Shown here: positions 37,801 through 46,558 of the stretch, piece after piece
How positions within the stretch are numbered: position 1 is the stretch's first letter
How the letters are laid out: the number at the start of each line of letters is the position of its first letter
From: Candidatus Obscuribacterales bacterium
Lineage (GTDB): Bacteria; Cyanobacteriota; Vampirovibrionia; Obscuribacterales; Obscuribacteraceae
Reading direction: 5' to 3'
Assembly (NCBI GenBank): GCA_031292355.1
Contig: JARLHI010000003.1
Coordinates: 496,001-560,000 of the forward strand
DNA: 64,000 nt
The notes under the pieces: model-generated
The model's database searches: none
Told to the model about the DNA's origin: nothing
What the model saw: only the letters and a program-made list of their open reading frames with translations
Made by a program: the position numbers and the translations under genes

Positions 37801-40404
37801 AATTCCAGAAACGTTGTCTATAGAAGGAACAGGCAACTCCTGAACGTCGGAATGAGAACCAGTCATTTCCTCACTGGCAGTGGCAAAATCATTGCCACTA
37901 CTGGCGATATCATCCACATAGTTTGGCTGTTCTTGACTCTTCGTGCTTGAGGATTTATTTGCTGAATAAGAAGGATGATTGCCCGACAAAGAATGTTCGC
38001 CTGTATGAATGATCGCTTCGTCGAACTTCTTATCTATCTCCGAAGCGAATGAATTGGCGGCTTCAATCGAATTATGGACAGGATCTTCAAAACGTCTTCG
38101 CTCAAGACTCGTCGTCTCAAAATTAGGAATTTCATGATTTGCCGAAACAATTGACTGGTCAATCAGCTTATCGACTTCCGCTGCAAATTCATTCAGGGCC
38201 GGCGGTTCGACATTAGTCGGCGTATGAGGGTGGAGATTCGCGTCATCATTAACTCCCACCGACTCTTCGGTTCCGGCGGGATCATGTCCCGAAGGCGATG
38301 TTTGACTCCCCATGTCATCATGTCTCGGAAACGAGTTTTCTTTGCCGATGCCACCATCCGGAGCGTCAGAAAATTCGTTGTTGCCAACACTGTTTGCGCT
38401 ACTACTAGCGGTACCAATATCAGGCTGTGTTTTGAACGAACCCATCAAATGATTGGCCGCTTCGGCAATTTGTCTGCTTCGTTCTAGTTCGCGACTTTTT
38501 AACTCGTCAATGTTGGTATCTTGATCTGGAGAAAGTAAAGGTTCCACTGAACTTGAGTTGGGCATGCCAATCGGCGTAACGTTTGCAGAAGATGAAGCCT
38601 TCCCTGCTGCACCAAGCACCTTTTGAGCCCATTTTGATACGTCATTTTTTGGTGGCGGCGGCGGTGTCAGTGCCTCCTCGCCAGCGTCATAGGCTTCCTC
38701 AGTTAGCGTTTCAGTAACACTTCTTTTAGGCGGCGGTGGCGGCGGTGGTGGTGCTGGTAGTTCGGGCGTAGCGGGTGGACTACTTGGCGTTAACGACGTT
38801 TCGTCGTTTGTAATAAATGGTGCGTGGTCGCCTGAAGCAAGGTGTTCCTTAAATGACTCAGAAGCTCGCTTGGCCGATTTCAATGCGCGCTCAACATCCA
38901 ATTCTTTATCGGACGCAATCTGCCCATTACCCGATGGAGTTCCTGTTCCCGCGGCGCTATTGTTCGCATTGTTTTGATTTTGATTGCCCAGTCTACTTGC
39001 TGGCGGCGGAGGCGCACCCACAGGTGTTGGTGGAGGGGATGACGGCCTCGCTGGCGGTTGCAGTCCGCTCTTATTTTCGTTGCCAGACAACAAACTTTCA
39101 TTACTATCTAGTGGATTTCTGACTACTGAAGCTCCACCCAAAGTACTACCACTGCGCGATCGGCTGTAGGAAAACGCAGCCGGGACAGACTTTGGCGTAT
39201 CGCCTGGGGTGCCTGGTCTAGCAGGCAAAGTTGGGTTGGCACTGCTGCTGGAAAGAGAATTTTCTGCCGATTCACTAAACTCACTGTCTGATTGGCTATT
39301 ACGCATATCAGCGGTCAATCTCTCACTTGCCATAAATTCAGGACCTTCCAGGAAGTTGTGACTTCCCGTTCCCGTTGCTGTGAAGTTTTTGCTTTCTTCT
39401 GGCACATAAGCTTTGCTTGCGCTTGCAGTTTCAGACGCTGCCTGCACAGCACCAAAATCGAAACCACGGCAGGCATCTTCCAGCTCATTGCCGAATTCCA
39501 TAATTGATTGTTGACGCTGGTCGGGCTTTTTAGATAGAGCTTTAGCCACAACTGCTTCGAGTTTATCGGGGAATTTCAAATCCGGGCGCACCGAAGCCAA
39601 AGTAGGAGCAGGCTGTTTCACATGCATGTGAAACAGTTGCATCACTTCTTGAGCTGAAAAAGGTCTTACGCCTGTGAGCATTTCAAATACGACGACGCCC
39701 AGAGAATAAACGTCACTGCGAAAATCCAGTTCAAAGCCCTGACACTGCTCAGGACTCATATATGCCGGACTTCCTGCAGCGGTGCGTTGCTTTGCTTTGC
39801 CACCACTGCCTGCCGGTTGATCGGCAATACCAAAGTCTAAAACTTTGACAAAATCTTCGCCTTTCTCGTAGTCTGATTCCTGCAAAACGATGTTTTCAGG
39901 TTTGATATCACGGTGCACAATTGACTGATTATGCGCTTCAGTTAAGGCTTCACAGATTTGTCTAATGATCAAAAGCGCACGGCTGGGGTGCAGATAACCA
40001 CGGTCCTTCAAAAGCTGAGCAATAGTTATCCCTTCAAGATAGTCCATAACGAAATAGGGCTGACCGTCGTCAGTGACCCCTGATTCCCAAATATTGATAA
40101 TGTGCGGATGACGAAGGCGGCTAGCAGCTCTGGCTTCACGTAAGAAACGATCGAGGGCTCCGCTTTCGGCGCCGAGATAACTGTGCAACACTTTGACAGC
40201 AACTTCACGTTGCATCAACAACCTGGTTGCTTTGTATACGATTCCGCTTGAGCCTTTGCCTATAACGGAGTCGACAACATATCTGTCGTTAATCAACGCA
40301 CCAATCAGTGGGTGGTCGCCAACGGGTTCCAAGGAGGAGCCGTCAGTCGGACAATTCGCCGAGGCATCTTCAAAGTATTGATTGCAACGCAGACAGAGCT
40401 TCAT
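34834..40404 (-). CDS. Giant 1856-residue Ser/Thr kinase with long disordered linker
   Basis: The N-terminus is CLRC-x10-CPTD, as in the gene at 33305. The kinase domain (about 38-315) has VIGKGSSGIVYKA, the lysine in VAVKVL, VHRDIKPENIVL, LDFGIADQ and AYMSPEQCQG, so all catalytic residues are present. Residues ~320-1735 are mostly low-complexity: Ser/Asn-rich, Pro-rich, acidic, and an Ala/Glu/Lys-rich helix at about 1290-1415. One transmembrane helix (LGITAVILIVLGGGGYYGY) lies near 1740. A TPR-like tail of ~85 residues ends the protein and matches the paralog. The frame is unbroken across 5.5 kb. Linker length and acidity suggest a tether or phosphorylation target. Confidence 0.9.
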   Translation of the reverse strand: MKLCLRCNQYFEDASANCPTDGSSLEPVGDHPLIGALINDRYVVDSVIGKGSSGIVYKATRLLMQREVAVKVLHSYLGAESGALDRFLREARAASRLRHPHIINIWESGVTDDGQPYFVMDYLEGITIAQLLKDRGYLHPSRALLIIRQICEALTEAHNQSIVHRDIKPENIVLQESDYEKGEDFVKVLDFGIADQPAGSGGKAKQRTAAGSPAYMSPEQCQGFELDFRSDVYSLGVVVFEMLTGVRPFSAQEVMQLFHMHVKQPAPTLASVRPDLKFPDKLEAVVAKALSKKPDQRQQSIMEFGNELEDACRGFDFGAVQAASETASASKAYVPEESKNFTATGTGSHNFLEGPEFMASERLTADMRNSQSDSEFSESAENSLSSSSANPTLPARPGTPGDTPKSVPAAFSYSRSRSGSTLGGASVVRNPLDSNESLLSGNENKSGLQPPARPSSPPPTPVGAPPPPASRLGNQNQNNANNSAAGTGTPSGNGQIASDKELDVERALKSAKRASESFKEHLASGDHAPFITNDETSLTPSSPPATPELPAPPPPPPPPKRSVTETLTEEAYDAGEEALTPPPPPKNDVSKWAQKVLGAAGKASSSANVTPIGMPNSSSVEPLLSPDQDTNIDELKSRELERSRQIAEAANHLMGSFKTQPDIGTASSSANSVGNNEFSDAPDGGIGKENSFPRHDDMGSQTSPSGHDPAGTEESVGVNDDANLHPHTPTNVEPPALNEFAAEVDKLIDQSIVSANHEIPNFETTSLERRRFEDPVHNSIEAANSFASEIDKKFDEAIIHTGEHSLSGNHPSYSANKSSSTKSQEQPNYVDDIASSGNDFATASEEMTGSHSDVQELPVPSIDNVSGIVEDDAFGAADLVGEAPAFSASNFDPRRFEEPVHKSEELDNEFASEVEKRLDSAIMKPDSVRRMGDDTGSWTALGRNQNEPPAKDHAAAVNRDASVKKPAEKKPFSLDELNAIGGNKKTSKTGSDPSGIVSTSGPPLAKKGTADNGASDLSSDAMSEDLVMSKSAIDVPPSDIEEKPPIDLLSSREQELSNLNMASSEVQSGRSDIAEKDSSVPARPDSYQNTGFEFEKEDLNAPLPIDESVVDSHPIEDVEIVDIDALMESELDAQQAAFDAVLSSTGSTFGNSNIIEDAPSFASASAPSEFDVAPEVIPPNVFEEPPSSPFVSDAVAEPETSFAEQSVESLAEPEPTVEPEPPVVSERPSAADLARAFLARSGKGPRTTDEPVAEVAHVQEKTDEVKQEEDVNAAEIARAEEEAKKAADAIAEQEAQAAEQLHAEQVRAAEIKAAFEAEVKEQEELRVIARERAADEERAAAEERAAAEERAAAEAKAAVEAKAKAAAEAKAAAEARVAAEAKAVAEAKAAAEAKAKAAALEEAAKAKAKEETVKRYDQPISERPKGADSSTSLPKPAAPFDLKAELAERLKASKATGSTEALPATAAMSESKLTESPPPEISDASVVAAKSQDKAGADAVSRLIEAAKRSEGKAQAGTMSTASSSSIARQPDALNKKIESVKMKIEALKSGAVPPAATASSASNVKLPGEATGSKVNASAIPDVNSVAGSRKRMLEAAQKAVETGTVNRMPALKTPTGQPMVAKPGESSTSVKAAKGLASVEANVLRSNNTNSKIPGAEGQNPADLAAQLVTQALKKKGQQIDPAGDAPSDYHSSNFRNVQDSVKSERAKAAGSTKFNRASLSRTHSGGPDVAKLGITAVILIVLGGGGYYGYQNFIAHPSAPKDAVPATMTVDQMLAGNKLEAAQAALDKVRKTSKVGPKDAERCVKLAKKLADTEKFDDAIEVLGYVPRRSPSYRAAQKLLKGYKVIKGSTSGQ
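36180..36420. repeat. Degenerate 18-base repeats encoding an Ala/Glu/Lys helix
   Basis: Short units such as the plus-strand CGTTCTTCGGCGGCAGCT recur with small changes, giving ERAAAE and EAKAAA repeats on the coding strand. The region also opens long shadow frames on the plus strand. It is part of the giant kinase gene, which has a continuous frame here. Confidence 0.75.
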
Positions 40405-40729
40405 AGATCCTAGTTTCCAGAAATCAAGTTGAAATTAAGAGGCATAAGCACCAACTCTACCGATAAACTGCCACAATTTCGCCCCCATAAAGATTAATAC
40501 CCCACAAACTGCGCTCTTAGTCGGACTTACAGGGCGGCTATTCGGTTATTTAACAGCGACCTGACAATAATAATTGGTAAAAAATGATGAAGACAAACGC
40601 CCGAAACAGCCTCTCCTGCCAGCTTGAGAAAGTATGTGTCCGATAAGGCTTTTCGGACTCCTTACTTGTACTTGCCCAGTCCTGCACGAATTCATACAGC
40701 TTGATAACAATTTTGCCTACACCAGATTT
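40405..40729. other. Intergenic region between dprA and the giant kinase
   Basis: This stretch of about 325 bases holds no convincing gene. A weak hairpin GTCCGA/TCGGAC lies near 40640, downstream of dprA's neighbour in the minus direction. The promoter of the giant kinase should be at its left end. Confidence 0.5.
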
Positions 40730-41911
40730 TCAACGTATTTCAGAAGCCTGCTTTTCGCACTCGTACCAATCACCAGGTAGTCGTATAACAATACCAGCAA
40801 GCTCAAGCATAGTCAGCGTCGCTGAAAGCTCACCGACAGATAAACCGGTGTATTCGACCAGACTTTCAAATTGCCGTGGTTCAGCGGCAATCAATTCATA
40901 AATTTCACGTTCTCGACCGTACAGCTGAACCATCGTTGGCACCGTACCTCCTGTTCTGGCTTTCGCCCACTGCATGGTCTCCATAATATCAATGTGGCTA
41001 GTCATAAGGTGTGCTTTGTTTGCCGCAATCAATTTGTTCGTTCCTTTCGATGCCGGACTATCAACGCGACCCGGTACAGCAAAGACTTCGCGGTTCATGT
41101 CAAAGGCCATATTGGCTGTAATCAACGAACCCGAATCAACACCGGCTTCTATTACCGCCACTGCCTTTGAAATCCCAGCCAAAATGCGATTGCGAGCAGG
41201 AAAGCTCCAGCGCTCGGGCCTTGTGCCCGGAAAGTATTCGGAGATAACGCAGCTGAATTCACCCTCGATTAATTCCTGATACAGATGTTTGTTTGAACTG
41301 GGATAGCAAATGTCAACACCTGTGGCAAGGACGGCCACTGTTCTGCCACCGCCTTTAATGGCGGCCCAGTGAGCAAACGAATCGACGCCGACCGCCATGC
41401 CACTGACAACAGTGGCGCCATTTTCGGCAAGACCCCGGGCCACTTCCTTGGTTAGTTTTTCACCGTAGCTGCTAGGAGTCCTTGTGCCGACTACACCGAC
41501 CGGACACGGCAAATTTTCTAGACTGAGATTTCCCTGCGCAAAAATTACAAAAGGAGGGTCGTGCATTTCACGTAAATGAGCAGGAAATCGTGGATCAAAG
41601 AGATGGTATGCCCGCACGCCAGCGGCTCGTACTTGCAACAACAAAGATTCCGGGTCGATAGTTTTGCGCGCTTCCCTAAAGGCTTGAGTCATCTCATAGC
41701 TCATCCAAGTTAGCTGCTTAAGCTCATCTACATGAGTATTCCAGACCTCTTTCAACGAGCCGAAGTGTTCATACAACGTTCTGGTCTTGACGATACCAAA
41801 CCCAGCACCTGACATTTTGCTGAATGCAAGCCAGTATGAAAGTTCTTCATCAAGCTCTTGTTGCAGCTTTTTATCGCTCAATTCATCAACTAAAGACACA
41901 CTTCTCTCCAA
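40730..41911 (-). CDS. dprA: DNA-processing protein DprA
   Basis: This encodes 393 residues. An N-terminal helix-hairpin-helix/SAM-like part covers about 1-105. The Rossmann core (about 110-320) has VGVVGTRTPSSYG, VVSGMAVGVDSFAH, VLATGVDICYPSSN, SFPARNRILAGIS and VIEAGVDSGSLITA. A winged-helix domain covers the last ~65 residues. DprA loads RecA on incoming ssDNA in natural transformation and protects it. The presence of dprA suggests that the organism can or could take up DNA. The start is the ATG at 41911. Confidence 0.95.
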   Translation of the reverse strand: MERSVSLVDELSDKKLQQELDEELSYWLAFSKMSGAGFGIVKTRTLYEHFGSLKEVWNTHVDELKQLTWMSYEMTQAFREARKTIDPESLLLQVRAAGVRAYHLFDPRFPAHLREMHDPPFVIFAQGNLSLENLPCPVGVVGTRTPSSYGEKLTKEVARGLAENGATVVSGMAVGVDSFAHWAAIKGGGRTVAVLATGVDICYPSSNKHLYQELIEGEFSCVISEYFPGTRPERWSFPARNRILAGISKAVAVIEAGVDSGSLITANMAFDMNREVFAVPGRVDSPASKGTNKLIAANKAHLMTSHIDIMETMQWAKARTGGTVPTMVQLYGREREIYELIAAEPRQFESLVEYTGLSVGELSATLTMLELAGIVIRLPGDWYECEKQASEIR

Positions 41912-42006
41912 AATTTTTCAATGGCTAGCCCGAAGCAACGTCTTATCTGCCTCTTAAGTATAAGACGCCCGGGGCTGTCTCAGCGTTCAAAGAGAGGACA
42001 AATATT

Positions 42007-42087
42007 ATGCGACCAATTTCGGGGTTCGTAGTTTCCCCAGTTACAGGGGCGGCGCATTTTTCTATATTGAAGCAAGAATGGCTCTGA
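42007..42087 (+). CDS. Possible 26-residue leader-like peptide
   Basis: An ATG preceded by GAGAGGA starts a 26-codon frame (MRPISGFVVSP...EWL) that ends in TGA 32 bases before the next gene. It has no recognisable family. The ribosome site is fair, the spacing (9) acceptable. It could be a leader peptide of the gene at 42120 or simply chance. Low confidence. Confidence 0.25.
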   Translation: MRPISGFVVSPVTGAAHFSILKQEWL

Positions 42088-42119
42088 CACGGTAAGAGCT
42101 GAAAACAATCGATTTAACA

Positions 42120-42914
42120 ATGAGACCTAATATCACACGCACCAGACGGGTCAGTGAAATGAGCAATGACAAGATGGCAAAAACTTTCATTTTGATTGCC
42201 GCTCTTCTATCAAATTTATTTCAATCGGCAACTGCCACGACAAGCGACCAGAAAGTGACACATAGCGGTCCTTTTTTGCAAGCGCAGGTATCGATGCACG
42301 CCATTAGCCAGGGGCTTAGCCGCACAGAGTTAGATCCAAATCAACCCTCAATGGCAGCCATTAATCCAACCGAGGCCCAATTTGCGAGCGCCAGCATGCA
42401 AGCGCGAACAGCCATACTTTCAGGCAATGCCCAGAACCAATTTCAAAATCAACAGACTAATCTTTCCGGCAACACTAAGAATCAAATGATTGAATCTGAT
42501 ATGTCGACAGACGTGCGTGCCAGAGAATATAACGTCGATTGGGCAAGCTGGATATCACATTTTGCTGACCGCTGGTATTTTGTTCTCAAGCAATACGAGA
42601 TGTCGCAGAATGCGCACTACGTCACTGAGCGTCCCGCGTTATTTCAATTCACTTGTTATACAAATGGCACTGTCGCTAATGTCGTCTTGAAGCAGAGTTC
42701 GGGAAACATCGCTTATGACCGCTTGCAGGTGATAGCATTGATGCAGGCTATGCCAGCTCCTCCCTTTCCGGTAGGAACGCACAGACAATCTATAACCCTC
42801 GTACAGGGCTGGGAGTCACATGTGCGCAAACCTGGAGAAAATGATTTTATTCCAGGCAGTTTTGGCAGAGGCTTTCCGATGGAGAAGGTCAAAGAATGGG
42901 TGCAGACAAATTAG
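42120..42914 (+). CDS. Secreted TonB-C-like protein
   Basis: This encodes 264 residues. An internal ATG at 42159 would give a cleaner signal peptide (MSNDKMAKTFILIAALLSN...ATA), so the true start is uncertain. A disordered Gln/Asn/Ser-rich part runs to about 135. The C-terminal domain (about 138-250) starts VDWASWISHFADRWYFVL and has FQFTCYTNGTVANVVLKQSS. It has the same plan as the domain at 31403 and, more distantly, as the end of the caspase-like protein. The next gene starts inside it (19-base overlap), so both are translated together. Confidence 0.7.
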   Translation: MRPNITRTRRVSEMSNDKMAKTFILIAALLSNLFQSATATTSDQKVTHSGPFLQAQVSMHAISQGLSRTELDPNQPSMAAINPTEAQFASASMQARTAILSGNAQNQFQNQQTNLSGNTKNQMIESDMSTDVRAREYNVDWASWISHFADRWYFVLKQYEMSQNAHYVTERPALFQFTCYTNGTVANVVLKQSSGNIAYDRLQVIALMQAMPAPPFPVGTHRQSITLVQGWESHVRKPGENDFIPGSFGRGFPMEKVKEWVQTN

Positions 42915-44929
42915 TACCGAAAGTTCTATCTGTCTTAATTAGCTTGAGCGTATCGATTGCTTGCAGCCAGTCAAGCACTTTTGCCAAGGCAGATAGCTCG
43001 CCTCTTTCTGAAGTGGAACAAAGGCTGTTCTTTAAAACTTACAGTGAAGAGACTAACGACGAACGTCTCGAAAGACTTGAAAAAAGAGTCTTTGGCACAG
43101 TCATGACAGGTAGTTTCGAAGAGCGTTTGAGCAAAGTCTCAGTAGCGTCTCAACCTCAGGTCAATCCAGATGGATCAATGACCGGCAACGTTCAGCAATC
43201 TGATACCAGCACCGCTGGCAATACCAGCAGCGCGCCATCAAAAAGTGCCGCCCAAATTCAAGAAGAAGAGCGACAGGCGGCAGCAGAAAGATCGCGTATC
43301 GCAGCCCAGGCTGCTAAAGAAGAGGAAGCTGCTCGCACTATGGCAGACGGCGTCGAGCTTTGGCGTTCGAAGAAAGGACCAGATGCGCTCGCCAAATTCG
43401 AACAAGTAATAAGAATGCAGCCGAATAATGCCGACGCTTATTTCAGCGCCGGAATCATTTACGAGTCAACTGGAAATCTTGCCGAAGCCCTATCTGATTA
43501 TCAAAGAGCAGCAGATATACGCAGCGACAACAAAGACTATATAGATGCAGTACATGCGGTGCAAAAGAAAATGTCCGCGGCTGCAAATATTTCTCCTAAG
43601 CAAGCTGAAATAAATCGATTAACGACTCAAGCTAGCGCCGCTTATAAACGTCAAGAGTATCTTTCGGCACTCGATTTGTATAAGCAACTGGATTTTGTGA
43701 ACCCCAATCAGGCTCTTGTTAAATACAACATTGGCACACTGTATTTGCAAATCAAAGATCCATTCACAGCATTGCAGTATTACAAACAAGCAGCCACCTT
43801 GAACCCTAAAGAGCCCCGTTATGTTGCGGCTTACCAAAAATTGCAAAATGGCGTTCAAAAAGAAGAGGCAACGCAGGAACAGAGCAACGCTCAGTGGACC
43901 GCTGCCGGCTACGATCTAGCGCACATTGGAGAAAATCCTCCACCAGGGAATGGACAAAACGCACCAGTTCAAAATCCACCAAATAACCAGGGCAATTTCA
44001 GACGTCCTGTTTTAAATATGGGGCAACAGGCAAGTACCCAAGCGGCAAACAACAATAATGGCATGCAGCAACAGCAACAACCGCCTCCGATGCAAACTGC
44101 CACAATGACACCGCCGCAGGGATTTTTGCCAGGTGAACAGCCTCAGTTTCCTCCAACTGGCATCAAACCAACTACTTCCAACAAAGCCAGCAAACAAAAA
44201 TCTCAGACACCGGCGAAGGCAAAGCAACAGCAACAGCAACAGCCACCACAACAACCGCAGCAGATGCCGCCGCAAATGCAGCAACAGATGCAGCAACAAA
44301 TTCAGCAGCAAATGCAACAGCCGATGCAGCAGCCGATGCAGCAGCCGATGCAGCAGCCGATACAGCAAAATTTTAATAACAGTGCGAATCAAGGCATAGA
44401 CCCAGCCGCTGCAAGAGAAATGCAGGCGGTGCTACAGCAAAACATGCAGCAGGGTACATTGCCTCCAAACTATGGTGCGCCCCCTCAACAATCAGCTCCC
44501 ACGCCAAATCCCAGCGTCAATATTCCGCTCAACAATTACCGTCCAAGTTTCACGCCGGCACCGGGTAATCAGGGAGGAAACAACACTGCGCCGCCAGCCT
44601 TGAGTGGTCATTCCGCTCAAAAAGCCCCAGTCAAAAATGCCGCTATTCCAAGCAACAATAAATTCGGCTTTGAACCGCCGCCGCCAGACGCAGCAGCTAC
44701 GTACGGCATCATCGCTGGAGCCTCGAAAGAAGGCATCCGCGCAACTGAAGTCGGCATTGGCTCAAGAGCTTCAAGAGCCGGTTTGCGACGCGGCGACTTA
44801 ATCAGAGCCATAGATGGGAAAGTGTTGCAAAGCGTCAAGCAACTGAACGACACTCTCACCAAAAAGAACGGCGGAGCTGTCCAACTGTACGTACAAAGAG
44901 ATTCTCAAATGGCGACACTTACCCTTTGA
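42896..44929 (+). CDS. Secreted TPR + PDZ scaffold protein with polyQ region
   Basis: This encodes 677 residues. A signal peptide covers about 1-30 and may have a lipobox-like Cys (SIACSQ). Residues 35-75 have ERLERLEKRVFG. TPR units lie at about 155-320 (AYFSAGIIYESTGNLAEALSD, YNIGTLYLQIKDPFTALQYY). A long Gln/Pro/Met-rich region covers about 345-590. The C-terminal PDZ domain (about 595-675) reads RASRAGLRRGDLIRAIDGKV. There is no protease core, so it is a binding protein of the envelope. GGAGAAGG lies just before the ATG. It overlaps the upstream gene by 19 bases. Confidence 0.82.
   Translation: MGADKLVPKVLSVLISLSVSIACSQSSTFAKADSSPLSEVEQRLFFKTYSEETNDERLERLEKRVFGTVMTGSFEERLSKVSVASQPQVNPDGSMTGNVQQSDTSTAGNTSSAPSKSAAQIQEEERQAAAERSRIAAQAAKEEEAARTMADGVELWRSKKGPDALAKFEQVIRMQPNNADAYFSAGIIYESTGNLAEALSDYQRAADIRSDNKDYIDAVHAVQKKMSAAANISPKQAEINRLTTQASAAYKRQEYLSALDLYKQLDFVNPNQALVKYNIGTLYLQIKDPFTALQYYKQAATLNPKEPRYVAAYQKLQNGVQKEEATQEQSNAQWTAAGYDLAHIGENPPPGNGQNAPVQNPPNNQGNFRRPVLNMGQQASTQAANNNNGMQQQQQPPPMQTATMTPPQGFLPGEQPQFPPTGIKPTTSNKASKQKSQTPAKAKQQQQQQPPQQPQQMPPQMQQQMQQQIQQQMQQPMQQPMQQPMQQPIQQNFNNSANQGIDPAAAREMQAVLQQNMQQGTLPPNYGAPPQQSAPTPNPSVNIPLNNYRPSFTPAPGNQGGNNTAPPALSGHSAQKAPVKNAAIPSNNKFGFEPPPPDAAATYGIIAGASKEGIRATEVGIGSRASRAGLRRGDLIRAIDGKVLQSVKQLNDTLTKKNGGAVQLYVQRDSQMATLTL
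44321..44367 (+). repeat. 12-base tandem repeat encoding PMQQ units
   Basis: The unit CCGATGCAGCAG is repeated in a row almost four times, with a final variant ending in ATACAGCA. It encodes PMQQ repeats inside the TPR/PDZ protein. It is in frame, so slippage would change the protein by four residues. Confidence 0.9.
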
Positions 44930-44974
44930 GAATCTATGATGCGGAAAAAGCACAACTGAACCTTGTTCAGAATG

Positions 44975-45100
44975 CTAATGGTGATTCGAGGCTTCCGGAA
45001 GTTCGTCTGACATGTACTCGCCAACTGGGACGTTATCGTTGAACCATATGGCTACGGCAGTTGCGATAAGAACAACTGACAAGCCTCCCATAAAACCCAT
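44975..45100 (-). CDS. 41-residue single-helix membrane protein
   Basis: This small gene is easy to miss. The ATG at 45100 has a very good ribosome site (TTGGAGG, 4 bases away). The 41 codons give MGFMGGLSVVLIATAVAIWF, then NDNVPVGEYMSDELPEASN, then HH. One hydrophobic helix covers residues 6-20 and a short acidic tail follows. It stops at TAG (44975). It resembles the size and shape of accessory subunits of respiratory or membrane complexes, but I recognise no family. It lies 152 bases downstream of mqnE on the same strand. Confidence 0.6.
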   Translation of the reverse strand: MGFMGGLSVVLIATAVAIWFNDNVPVGEYMSDELPEASNHH

Positions 45101-45252
45101 TGATCCTCCAATCGTTTCCTTGCGACGCTCAAGTCAATCTTTCATGACTTCCCGTCTACAAGAGTTATACGTATATTCGTACGCTGCCATATATATGACG
45201 CATCTTGGGTGAAGGCGAGGTTAAGGTGAGGCAAATTCTAATGTTAAACTTA

Positions 45253-46431
45253 TTAGCAGAGAGCCGCGACTCTCTGTTCAAGAGGCGGTATGGTCAGGGT
45301 TTTCGCCTCTGCGACCCGTTTTATATTGTAAACAGTGTCACGTTCTACCGGCAAATAACCCGCTGTGTAAATTAGCTCTTCCATGCGTTCTTTAGCCAGT
45401 TGTAATGGAGTCGTTGCGCCGGCTGCGTGGGTAATTTTTTCCTCGGCTATCGTTCCATCGAGGTCATCAGCTCCAAACGATAAAGCGACCTGGGCGAGCG
45501 TTTCGCCAAGCTGAATCCAATAAGCCTTGATATGGGGAAAGTTATCGAGCACCAGACGCGATATGGCAACGTCCTTAAGCAAATCAATGGCTGTTGGTTC
45601 AGTAACTTCTTCTTGAATGTTGGTGCCATCGTAGTAGCACTTTAATGGAATAAAGCACTGGAAGCCGCCTGTTTTGTCTTGCTGCTCACGCAGTTGCAAC
45701 ATGTGGTCGACTTTATTTTCCTCAGTTTCGCTAATGCCAGTAAGCATTGTGGCATTGGTTTTTAGACCAAGATTGTGGGCGACGCCGTGGATTTCCAGCC
45801 AGACAGCAGCAGTGGTTTTGTTTACAGCCATCCGCTCTCTGACACCGTCATCAAAAATTTCAGCACCACCGCCTGGCATAGAACCAAGTCCAGCAGCCAT
45901 TAGACGCTTCAATGTTTCTTCATAGCTGATGCCTTCGAGATCAGCCAGATATTCAATTTCCACAGCCGTCATGGCTTTCATGTGAATATGGGGGAACTCG
46001 GCCTTCAGCGCCTTGAGAACTTCTTCGTAATAATCCAGATTACAGGCGGGATTCAGTCCACCGACCATATGTATTTCGTGAATACCAAGTTCTACATTAC
46101 GTCTGGCGGCATCCAATACTTGGTCGATAGACCATGTGTACGATGGATTTTTTCCAGTTGGATTGGCGTATGAGCAAAAACGGCAAGTTTGCACACACAT
46201 ATTGGTTGGATTTAAATGCATGTTGTGAATGTAATAGACATACTTTTCACGACCTGGACCAGCTGCGCGCTTGCGAGCGTATTCCCCTAAAGCGCCAATT
46301 GCCATAATATCGTCGGATTTATAGAGCCTGATTGCGTCTTCACGCGTCAGCCGAACACCGTCATAAACCTTCTGAGCGATATCTCCAAGCGGATTCGCTT
46401 TGCCCAAAACATTTTCCAATACAACTGCCAC
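45253..46431 (-). CDS. mqnE: Aminofutalosine synthase (radical SAM)
   Basis: This encodes 392 residues from the GTG at 46431, which has GGAG 8 bases upstream. The longer frame from 46491 adds 20 residues that do not fit. The radical-SAM CxxxCxxC is present as CVQTCRFC in LNPTNMCVQTCRFCSY. Typical MqnE features are EIHMVGGLNPACNLDYYEE, MTAVEIEYLADLEGISYEE, GSMPGGGAEIFDD and KTGGFQCFIPL. It joins 3-enolpyruvyl-benzoate with SAM-derived 5'-deoxyadenosyl to 6-amino-6-deoxyfutalosine, the second step after MqnA. MqnC is the nearest relative but lacks the PGGGAEIFD context. Confidence 0.9.
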   Translation of the reverse strand: MAVVLENVLGKANPLGDIAQKVYDGVRLTREDAIRLYKSDDIMAIGALGEYARKRAAGPGREKYVYYIHNMHLNPTNMCVQTCRFCSYANPTGKNPSYTWSIDQVLDAARRNVELGIHEIHMVGGLNPACNLDYYEEVLKALKAEFPHIHMKAMTAVEIEYLADLEGISYEETLKRLMAAGLGSMPGGGAEIFDDGVRERMAVNKTTAAVWLEIHGVAHNLGLKTNATMLTGISETEENKVDHMLQLREQQDKTGGFQCFIPLKCYYDGTNIQEEVTEPTAIDLLKDVAISRLVLDNFPHIKAYWIQLGETLAQVALSFGADDLDGTIAEEKITHAAGATTPLQLAKERMEELIYTAGYLPVERDTVYNIKRVAEAKTLTIPPLEQRVAALC

Positions 46432-46558
46432 AGTGAAGACTCCAGATAGGATCACATCTACCTGTGATCGTAACATGTCATATGCGCGCAATTGCTTCCA
46501 TTTAGCCTATGTAAATGAAGCGAATGGGCACCTTAACTTAGTGAATACAACGGAAAGA

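Noticed and set aside
40630..40660. Hairpin GTCCGA/TCGGAC as a terminator
   Set aside because: The stem is only 6 bases and no T run follows on either strand.
45012..45212. 66-codon plus-strand frame
   Set aside because: It is antisense to the 41-residue gene, which has a far better ribosome site.
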